Below are positions 1 to 5,035 of a stretch of DNA of 5,035 nt, one piece after another (the stretch's first letter is position 1; each line of letters starts with the position of its first letter). Under the pieces are notes generated by a model, which ran no database searches, was not told the DNA's origin, and was given only the letters and a program-made list of their open reading frames with translations. This DNA is from an uncultured Bacilli bacterium (GTDB lineage: Bacteria; Bacillota_I; Bacilli_A; RF39; UBA660), in assembly GCA_949440065.1 (NCBI GenBank), contig CASRZP010000090.1, positions 1-5,035 of the forward strand. Reading direction: 5' to 3'. A program made the translations under genes and the position numbers.

Positions 1-43
1 ACTTTATGTTCATTCTATCATAAAAATATTTTTTTAACAATAA

Positions 44-1426
44 TCAAATAAACTCTTTGTTAAACTTTTCTATTAAACTAGTAAATTCATCCTTTAACTG
101 TTCTAAACGTTCCATTGTCTTTGCTTCAAACCTTGCCGTAATATTAGGTCCTGTATTAGATACACGAATTAAAGCCCATCCTTCTTGAAATAATACTTTC
201 ACTCCATCGATTTGTAAAGTTTTATAACCTTTTTCCTTTGTATATTCCTTAATCTTTTCAACCACTTGATGTTTTGTCTCATCACGACTAGTAAACTTTA
301 ATTCAGCAGTTGAATAATACTTAGGAACATCACTAAGTAGCTCTGATAGTGACTTATCATTATTCGATAAAACTTCTAGTAAACGAAGTCCAGCATAAAG
401 TCCTGAATCAAAACCACGGAAGCGATCATTAAAATAAACGTGTCCCGATAACTCTCCCCCAAATGGCATATCCTCTTCCAACACCTTACTTTTCGTATAC
501 GAGTTTCCTGTTCGGTAACAATAAGGTATTCCCTTTAAACGAAGAATTTCATCTTCTAGGGCTTTAGAACACTTTACATCATAAAGGAATGTTTTATTTT
601 CTACTTTTCCTATCATTTCCCTAATCATTAAAATCATGTAAATGTCCATTGGAATAAACTTACCCTTTTCATCTACTAATCCTAATCTATCCCCATCTCC
701 ATCAAAACCAAGTCCAACGTCAGCATTTAATTCTTTGACCTTTTTTGCTAAATCAGTTAAATTTTCTTCAATCGAAGGGTCTGGGTGATGATTAGGAAAA
801 CTAGGATCACTTTCTTGGTAAAGCACCGTTAAGTCAATCGGAAACTTAGAATATAACTCCTTAGCTAAAATACTAGTTGTTCCATTACCACAATCGATAA
901 CCACTTTCAATCTTTTACTTCCTAAGTGGGTGTGCTTTACCAAAAAGTCAATATATTCCTCCTTAATATCCACAAATGTAGTAGAACCATTTCCTACTTT
1001 TTTTTCTCCTTTTTGAATAAACGTTAAAAAATCTTTTATCTCTTGTCCTTTAGCATTTCCACTTTTATCAAAAGCAATTTTAAATCCATTATCATCTTTT
1101 GGATTATGACTAGCGGTAATCATTATCCCTGGTTCAATTTCTAATTTCATGCTAGCATAATAATACATTGGTGTGGTGGATAAGCCTAAGCGAACAACAT
1201 CACACCCAGTTTCTATTATTCCTTTTACTACTGCTTCTTCTAAAGAAGTAGATGAATATCGATTATCATAAGCAACTAGACATTTCTTTTTTCCCATTGT
1301 TTGAATATAACTACCAAAACCAACACCTATCGTGTAAGATACATCTTCATTAATCGTATCAGGATAGACTCCTCTAACATCATATTCTCTAAAAATATAT
1401 GGGTTAATATCCGTTAAATATTTCAT
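44..1426 (-). CDS. Phosphomannomutase/phosphoglucomutase (alpha-D-phosphohexomutase family)
   Basis: This cytoplasmic enzyme interconverts hexose 6-phosphates and hexose 1-phosphates (glucose and/or mannose) through a phosphoserine and a bisphosphorylated intermediate. It supplies precursors for nucleotide sugars used in cell wall, glycolipid or capsule synthesis. All four family motifs are present in order in 460 residues: the phosphoserine loop TASHNP (104-109, catalytic Ser106), the metal loop DGDGDR (242-247), the sugar-binding loop GGELSGH (323-329, Glu325 and Ser327), and the phosphate-binding loop RVSNTGPNIT (421-430). Length and spacing resemble the bacterial PMM/PGM group typified by AlgC of Pseudomonas (about 463 residues), so the gene looks intact. 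The ATG at 1426 is preceded by AGAGTGA a few bases upstream, a fair ribosome site. The stop is TGA, followed 8 codons later by in-frame TGA TAG. A terminator lies between it and the upstream permease, so it appears to be its own transcription unit. Whether glucose or mannose is preferred cannot be told from sequence, so manB, pgcA or algC is not assigned. Family is very sure. Confidence 0.96.
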   Translation of the reverse strand: MKYLTDINPYIFREYDVRGVYPDTINEDVSYTIGVGFGSYIQTMGKKKCLVAYDNRYSSTSLEEAVVKGIIETGCDVVRLGLSTTPMYYYASMKLEIEPGIMITASHNPKDDNGFKIAFDKSGNAKGQEIKDFLTFIQKGEKKVGNGSTTFVDIKEEYIDFLVKHTHLGSKRLKVVIDCGNGTTSILAKELYSKFPIDLTVLYQESDPSFPNHHPDPSIEENLTDLAKKVKELNADVGLGFDGDGDRLGLVDEKGKFIPMDIYMILMIREMIGKVENKTFLYDVKCSKALEDEILRLKGIPYCYRTGNSYTKSKVLEEDMPFGGELSGHVYFNDRFRGFDSGLYAGLRLLEVLSNNDKSLSELLSDVPKYYSTAELKFTSRDETKHQVVEKIKEYTKEKGYKTLQIDGVKVLFQEGWALIRVSNTGPNITARFEAKTMERLEQLKDEFTSLIEKFNKEFI

Positions 1427-1453
1427 TTTATCACTCTTTTCTTCCTTTTTTAT

Positions 1454-1474
1454 TCTAAGGCAAAATATCTTAGA
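1454..1474 (-). other. Small stem-loop in the mutase leader
   Basis: A perfect 6 bp inverted repeat, TCTAAG and CTTAGA, encloses a 9-base loop. It lies 28 bases upstream of the mutase start codon and just downstream of the TATAAT at 1482-1487. If that -10 box is used, the transcript would begin at about 1475, so this hairpin would sit at the very 5' end of the mRNA, where such structures can slow decay. It has no U-tract and does not cover the ribosome site. The repeat is visible, but any function is inferred, and 6 bp can arise by chance in AT-rich DNA. Confidence 0.3.
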
Positions 1475-1481
1475 TAATGAT

Positions 1482-1513
1482 ATTATACTATATTTTCATC
1501 CAAAATCGTTCAA
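1482..1513 (-). promoter_or_regulatory. Candidate promoter of the phosphohexomutase gene
   Basis: Reading the minus strand, a perfect -10 hexamer TATAAT lies at 1487-1482. The best nearby -35-like hexamer is TTGAAC at 1513-1508. The 20-base spacing between them is longer than the usual 16-18, so the -10 box is the convincing part and the -35 assignment is weak. The position is right: it lies downstream of the terminator of the transporter unit and about 56 bases upstream of the mutase ATG. It would let the mutase be transcribed independently. Confidence 0.45.
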
Positions 1514-1522
1514 TTGTTCGCC

Positions 1523-1559
1523 AAAATAAAAGAAAAGTGCCATTTTACTTGACACTTTT
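1523..1559 (-). terminator. Rho-independent terminator of the ABC transporter unit
   Basis: On the minus strand, AAAAGTGTC (1559-1551) pairs with GGCACTTTT (1541-1533) as a 9 bp stem with one G-T wobble around a 9-base loop. It is followed by the T-rich tract CTTTTATTTT (1532-1523). It begins within the last bases of the permease stop codon, exactly where an operon terminator is expected. The plus strand also shows T bases after the stem, but there is no plus-strand gene to terminate. Confidence 0.8.
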
Positions 1560-4214
1560 TTAAATATTTTCTTCTCGAATAGCATCTAAGATGTTTTCTT
1601 TTTTGATTTTATTTGCTGCATACATCATGGTAATAAAAGTTAATAAGAATACAGATACAATAGTGATCATCATTTCTCTCATTGGTACCATGAATGCAAA
1701 TTCTACTACACCATAGATATTCCTATAAATTAAATACATGACTCCAATAGCAACAGGAATGCCATAAATTAAAGCTTTTAGCCCATAGAGAATACTCTCA
1801 TAAAATAACATTTTATTAAATCCTTTTGGCGTTAGACCTGTGCTTCTTAAAATCGCAAATTCACGTCGTCTTAAAGCCATCGAAGTATTAATTGTATTAA
1901 AGACACTAGTAACACCAATTAAAGTTACCAAAGCAATAAAACCATATAGGAACATACCAATGACTAAAATACCATTTTTTTGCATTTGCATATTCGCAGT
2001 AATGTCAGAAGCAGAAGCAAATATATCTTGTCTACTAAGATCTTCTGGTAATAAATCATCAATGTTTTTATACACTTTATCATGCTCTTTTGCTTGAATC
2101 ATAATGTCTAGTCCATTAGAATAATAAACTTCTCCTTTATCTAAGTCTACATACGTACGAAGTTTTTGCAGCATTTGGTTAGAGATAATCGCATATTTTG
2201 CCGTTGATATACTAATAGATAACATCTCAGGTTCAACATCACTAACAACTGCATCAAATTTAGCTAAAGAAATATCCTTGTCTAAATCAGTGTCATGGTT
2301 TAATTTAAATAATTCTAATGTGATTTTTGAAACATCATTTTTAATGTACTTAAACTCTTTTACTTTTTGTTTTTCATAATCACGGTTTACCATTTTATTA
2401 ATGATAATTGGTTTAATTTCATCAGTGTTAAAGTCTTGATAAGATAAATTAGCTTTCTTTAAATACTCTTGATAACTAGTATCATCTAAGGAAATAAAGA
2501 ACATATCTGCTAAACCATATGTATTATCATACTCTAGTCCTTCATCTTTTAGATAATCAAAATAAGCTTTGCTAAAAATATCATCTTTTGTCTTTACTCG
2601 AAATAAAGTATCTATTTCACTAAGGGTGTAGTTATCAATTCCATCTAATTTTAAAATTGACTCATAAATCTTTTTGTATTCTTCCATCGCATTGATTAGT
2701 CCACTATCTCCACTTGGATTATAAAATCTAACAATGATATCATAATTTTTATGTTCTACAAAAGTCGTTGTTCCTTTCATTCCTAGTTGCAAAATACTAG
2801 AAAACGATAAGAATAAGACAATACTAATAAATAAAGATAAAATCGTAATTCGATATTTTTTCTTATTTCTTTTCATGTTTTTTCTAGCAATTTCTGCTTC
2901 AATTCCTAAAATTTTGGCAAATATTGGTCGTGATTTCATCCCACGTTTTGGCATTTTAATATCATCATTTAAACGAATGGCTTCAATCGGTGAAATTTTG
3001 GCTGCTTTTCTAGCAGGTAAATATGCTGATATAAAAATGGTCATGAGCATAAACGAAATAGGAATGATAATTAAAAGAGGATATAGTGATATTTCTAACG
3101 GGAAACCAAAGTAATTCGGTAATAGATGATTGGTTATTTTTAATACCACATCAATTCCAAAAATGCCTGATAGTAGTCCAATGGGAATACCAATAACGGA
3201 TACAATTAAGGCTTCAAAAAATACCGTTTTTTTTAATTGTCTAGAAGTTGCACCAATACTTGAGAATAAACCAAATTGTTTTTTTCTCTCCATGACAGAA
3301 ATAGCAAAGGAATTGTAAATAACAATAATACATCCAATGGATACTAAAGCTAGGATAATAGCAACTAGTCCTCCTATCATATTGTTGATATTTTCATAAG
3401 AACTTGCTCCATTAAAAGCCAAAATCCCTTCATTGTAATTGATTTTTTCATAAGTATCTTCTCTACTAAAGCCTAAAGCTTGTGCTAATTCATCAGTAAT
3501 TTTATGACTATTTTTTACCTTCTTATACGTTATTTTAGAACTCACCTTGCTATTATAAGTCAAATCCATCTCATTTAAAGGAGTAAATACACTATATCCA
3601 GGTGCTGTATATCCTTCATCAAAAGGACGTTCAACTATGCCAACAATAGTAAATTCTTTTGTTTGTTCTATCTTTATGGTTTCATCTTTAAAATAAGCAT
3701 CCTGCTGAGTTAAAGGAGTTTCCTCATCTTGATAATGACGACTTCCAATATTTAATGTTATCTTATCCCCTAGATGATAATTCACTTTACCGTTACTAGC
3801 AATATGTGATGAAATCACTATCTCATCATTTTTTTCTGGTAAGCGACCATCCTTTAGTGAAAGTACTTTCTTAAAATATTCATCATTTACTTCTTTAATA
3901 TATAAATAAGGTTTATATTCATTTTCCCCACCTTCAAGTAAGGAGTAACCTAGTCCATATTCTAATGTTGCATTTTTAATCTGTGCATTATTTTTAATGT
4001 ACTTATAATCTAAGTAAGAATAATCCATGATTTCAACGTGATGTGCTCCATAATTTTTGGTAACTTCTTTTAACATCAGTTCTCGAAAGCTTGATGCAAT
4101 AGTACCTATTCCTACCATTAAGGCAGTAGACAAAATAATACCAATAATCGTGACGATGGTTCTTTTTTTGTTCATTTTTAAGTGTTTAATGGTTAACTTA
4201 TTTAAAATATTCAT
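1560..4214 (-). CDS. ABC transporter permease with two FtsX/MacB-type halves and two extracytoplasmic domains
   Basis: This is the membrane partner of the adjacent ATPase, predicted to be a type VII (MacB-like, mechanotransmission) ABC permease. Eight hydrophobic segments are visible at about residues 19-41, 281-305, 331-354, 377-398, 454-476, 747-772, 803-829 and 846-866. They form two FtsX-type four-helix units. Each unit starts with a Lys/Arg-rich amphipathic stretch (NKLTIKHLKMNKKR; ARKNMKRNKKK) and carries a large outside domain between its first and second helix (about 42-280 and 477-746). Domain 1 has a MacB periplasmic-core-like patch, DGRLPEKNDEIVIS (122-135). Cytoplasmic loops that should touch the ATPase repeat the same pattern: ERKKQFGLFSSIGAT (309-323) and LRRREFAILRSTGLT (781-795). 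The PARKAAKISPIEAIR motif (400-414) is echoed by the C-terminal NKIKKENILDAIREEN. The start is set by TAA-G-ATG after the ATPase, with GGTGA 6 bases upstream. No tryptophan is present. The substrate is unknown; peptide antibiotic, lipid, or a mechanical or signalling role are all possible. Confidence 0.93.
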   Translation of the reverse strand: MNILNKLTIKHLKMNKKRTIVTIIGIILSTALMVGIGTIASSFRELMLKEVTKNYGAHHVEIMDYSYLDYKYIKNNAQIKNATLEYGLGYSLLEGGENEYKPYLYIKEVNDEYFKKVLSLKDGRLPEKNDEIVISSHIASNGKVNYHLGDKITLNIGSRHYQDEETPLTQQDAYFKDETIKIEQTKEFTIVGIVERPFDEGYTAPGYSVFTPLNEMDLTYNSKVSSKITYKKVKNSHKITDELAQALGFSREDTYEKINYNEGILAFNGASSYENINNMIGGLVAIILALVSIGCIIVIYNSFAISVMERKKQFGLFSSIGATSRQLKKTVFFEALIVSVIGIPIGLLSGIFGIDVVLKITNHLLPNYFGFPLEISLYPLLIIIPISFMLMTIFISAYLPARKAAKISPIEAIRLNDDIKMPKRGMKSRPIFAKILGIEAEIARKNMKRNKKKYRITILSLFISIVLFLSFSSILQLGMKGTTTFVEHKNYDIIVRFYNPSGDSGLINAMEEYKKIYESILKLDGIDNYTLSEIDTLFRVKTKDDIFSKAYFDYLKDEGLEYDNTYGLADMFFISLDDTSYQEYLKKANLSYQDFNTDEIKPIIINKMVNRDYEKQKVKEFKYIKNDVSKITLELFKLNHDTDLDKDISLAKFDAVVSDVEPEMLSISISTAKYAIISNQMLQKLRTYVDLDKGEVYYSNGLDIMIQAKEHDKVYKNIDDLLPEDLSRQDIFASASDITANMQMQKNGILVIGMFLYGFIALVTLIGVTSVFNTINTSMALRRREFAILRSTGLTPKGFNKMLFYESILYGLKALIYGIPVAIGVMYLIYRNIYGVVEFAFMVPMREMMITIVSVFLLTFITMMYAANKIKKENILDAIREENI

Positions 4215-4215
4215 C

Positions 4216-4896
4216 TTACTTCACCATTTCATCTTTAATGATTTTTCCATCGTCAATGGTAATAATTCTTGATGCATGTAACGCTAGTTCATGATCATGG
4301 GTTATCATAATAATGGTTTGATTATACTTTTTATTAGATAGTTTTAATAATTCAATAATCTCACGACTTGCTTTAGAATCTAAGTTTCCTGTAGGTTCAT
4401 CCGCTAGTAATATCGCTGGACGATTCATCAAGGCTCGACCTATCGATACCCTTTGTTGTTGTCCTCCAGATAACTCATTAGGCAAATGATTGATTCTATC
4501 CTTTAAGGATAAAGTTTGTATGATTTCGTTTAAATATTCTTCATCTACCCTTTTGTTGTCTAATAAAATAGGTAACGTAATATTTTCTTTGACATTTAAA
4601 ATAGGAATTAAATTGTAAAATTGATAGATTAATCCTACCTCACGGCGACGAAAAATAGCTAAGTTGTGTTCATTTAATTGATACACATCCTCACCATCAA
4701 CGTATACTTTACCACTAGTAGGTCGATCTACTCCTCCTAAAATGTGTAAAAGAGTACTTTTTCCTGAACCTGATGCCCCAACGATAGCCACAAATTCTCC
4801 TTTGTTTACTGAAAAAGACACCTTATCTAGTGCTTTGACTAAGGTATCTCCTCTACCATAGTTCTTGCACAAATTTTCAACTTTCAAAATTTCCAT
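4216..4896 (-). CDS. ABC transporter ATP-binding protein, MacB/LolD/BceA-like subfamily
   Basis: This cytoplasmic ATPase hydrolyses ATP to drive the FtsX-type permease encoded immediately downstream. All nucleotide-binding elements are intact (numbering from the start chosen here, 226 residues): Walker A GASGSGKST (40-48), Q-loop YQFYNL with Gln92, signature LSGGQQQR (142-149), Walker B ILLADEP (162-168, Asp166 and Glu167), D-loop GNLDS, and switch His200 in THDH. The EPTGNLDS stretch and the small single-domain size are typical of the MacB/LolD/BceA group that pairs with FtsX-type permeases. The start at 4896 is preferred because AAGGA lies 9 bases upstream and homologues usually begin close to the ME-L-VENL segment. 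An in-frame ATG at 4914 would add six residues (MKGKKI), has no good ribosome site, and sits almost on the predicted transcription start. The stop TAA is separated from the permease ATG by one base, which suggests coupled translation and 1:1 supply of subunits or subunit pairs. The substrate cannot be read from the ATPase. Confidence 0.95.
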   Translation of the reverse strand: MEILKVENLCKNYGRGDTLVKALDKVSFSVNKGEFVAIVGASGSGKSTLLHILGGVDRPTSGKVYVDGEDVYQLNEHNLAIFRRREVGLIYQFYNLIPILNVKENITLPILLDNKRVDEEYLNEIIQTLSLKDRINHLPNELSGGQQQRVSIGRALMNRPAILLADEPTGNLDSKASREIIELLKLSNKKYNQTIIMITHDHELALHASRIITIDDGKIIKDEMVK

Positions 4897-4905
4897 AATC
4901 TTTTT

Positions 4906-4911
4906 TCCTTT
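4906..4911 (-). promoter_or_regulatory. Ribosome binding site deciding the ATPase start
   Basis: The minus strand reads AAAGGA here, with 9 bases between it and the ATG at 4896-4894. This supports the downstream start for the ATPase. The bases before the alternative ATG at 4914 (CAATGGGGT) show only a poor match to a Shine-Dalgarno sequence at an unsuitable distance. Confidence 0.65.
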
Positions 4912-4921
4912 CATACCCCAT

Positions 4922-4950
4922 TGTATAATAGAAATCTTTCAATATGATGA
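4922..4950 (-). promoter_or_regulatory. Candidate regulated promoter of the ABC transporter genes
   Basis: On the minus strand a -10-like TATACA (4927-4922) is preceded at 17 bases by a poor -35-like TCATCA (4950-4945). A weak -35 is common where an activator recruits polymerase, and the palindromic site at 4959-4972 lies only 8 bases further upstream. The predicted transcription start would fall near 4915, favouring the ATPase start at 4896. Alternative -10 registers (TATTAT, TACAAT) overlap, so the exact box is uncertain. The transporter may also be read through from the kinase gene, since no convincing terminator separates them. Confidence 0.35.
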
Positions 4951-4958
4951 CTTTTTTC

Positions 4959-4972
4959 TAACAATTTTGTAA
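4959..4972. promoter_or_regulatory. Inverted repeat, likely response-regulator operator
   Basis: The plus strand reads TAACA-ATTT-TGTAA, and the minus strand reads TTACA-AAAT-TGTTA. This fits the TNACA-N4-TGTAA pattern recalled for binding sites of BceR-type response regulators, which activate transcription of ABC transporter genes for peptide-antibiotic resistance. It lies between the kinase stop codon and the ATPase gene, just upstream of the candidate -35 region, which is the geometry expected of an activator site. The imperfect palindrome extends outward (TTCTAAC and GTAAGAA), giving a potential hairpin, but no U-tract follows, so a terminator is less likely. The pattern match is seen; the regulator itself is outside the window, so its identity is inferred. 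Confidence 0.5.
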
Positions 4973-4981
4973 GAATTATCC

Positions 4982-5035
4982 CTATATCGTGTCATTTTTA
5001 TAAAATTGAATGGTAAACTCGGTTCCTTTTCCAAC
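4982..5035 (-). CDS. Partial sensor histidine kinase, C-terminal end only
   Basis: The minus strand from the right edge reads VGKGTEFTIQFYKNDTI followed by TAG at 4984-4982. The GKGTEFTIQFY stretch matches the G2 box and final beta strand of the HATPase_c domain that ends most sensor histidine kinases (G-x-G-T-x-F-x-I/V). Only 17 residues are visible, so the sensor region, the His box and the kinase subgroup cannot be judged. The gene lies directly upstream of the transporter genes on the same strand, which suggests it controls them with a response regulator encoded further right. This is a short reading frame, but the motif is characteristic and the frame ends cleanly. Confidence 0.75.
   Translation of the reverse strand, partial: VGKGTEFTIQFYKNDTI

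Noticed and set aside
1..43. Possible terminator after the mutase
   Set aside because: The only palindrome (AAAAATATTTTT) is purely A/T with no loop or GC-containing stem, so it is not a credible rho-independent terminator. The true one may lie left of the window.
1507..1520. GAAC-AATT-GAAC direct repeat upstream of the mutase promoter
   Set aside because: The repeat unit is only 4 bases in AT-rich DNA, overlaps the tentative -35, and matches no operator I know.
1840..2097. Plus-strand open reading frame of 85 codons inside the permease gene
   Set aside because: It lies antisense to a well-supported gene, has no family motif, and is explained by the AT-rich complement of membrane-protein codons. 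The same applies to the plus-strand frames at 2875-3114, 3130-3318 and 4057-4272.
1560..4896. Assigning the transporter as bceAB, macB or a named antibiotic exporter
   Set aside because: The ATPase fits several named groups equally, and the permease layout differs from both BceB and MacB, so a gene symbol would overstate the evidence.
4924..4929. Perfect TATAAT on the plus strand in the kinase-ATPase spacer
   Set aside because: There is no plausible -35 at 16-18 bases and no plus-strand gene downstream. It is the complement of the AT-rich -10 region used in the minus direction.
4956..4976. Hairpin TTCTTAC/GTTAGAA as a terminator of the kinase gene
   Set aside because: The stem has a mismatch and is AT-rich, and the sequence after it on the minus strand is A-rich, not T-rich. 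An operator is the better reading.

Overview
The window is AT-rich, tightly packed bacterial DNA with every gene on the minus strand. The base composition, the Lys/Asn/Ile-rich proteins, the Shine-Dalgarno sites and the gene types point to a low-GC member of the Bacillota. An Erysipelotrichales- or Mollicutes-like lineage is plausible but not proven. The open reading frames end in TAA, TAG and TGA, and they reach family-typical length without internal TGA, so the standard bacterial code is the simplest reading.

In transcription order (right to left), the window opens with the last 17 residues and stop codon of a gene that runs off the right edge (5035-4982). It reads as the ATP-binding C-terminus of a sensor histidine kinase. 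A 67-85 base spacer follows. It holds a palindromic operator-like site (4959-4972) and a weak candidate promoter (4922-4950). Next come an ABC transporter ATPase of the MacB/LolD type (4896-4216) and, one base after its stop codon, an 884-residue FtsX/MacB-type permease (4214-1560). The permease contains two tandem FtsX-like halves, each with a large extracytoplasmic domain. A rho-independent terminator (1523-1559) abuts the permease stop and closes this unit.

A separate unit follows: a short leader with a -10 box and a stem-loop, then a complete phosphomannomutase/phosphoglucomutase (1426-44) with all four family motifs. No clear terminator is visible in the 43 bases left of it.

The likely biological story is a two-component system feeding directly into an ABC exporter or sensor module, as in the peptide-antibiotic detoxification modules of Bacillota. 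The kinase is adjacent, and the spacer carries an inverted repeat matching the TNACA-N4-TGTAA pattern recalled for BceR-type response regulators. The permease, however, has a duplicated 4+4 helix layout, not the BceB 10-helix layout. That combination is the most interesting point here. The mutase is a housekeeping sugar-phosphate enzyme that appears transcriptionally independent. No RNA genes, mobile elements or CRISPR arrays were seen.
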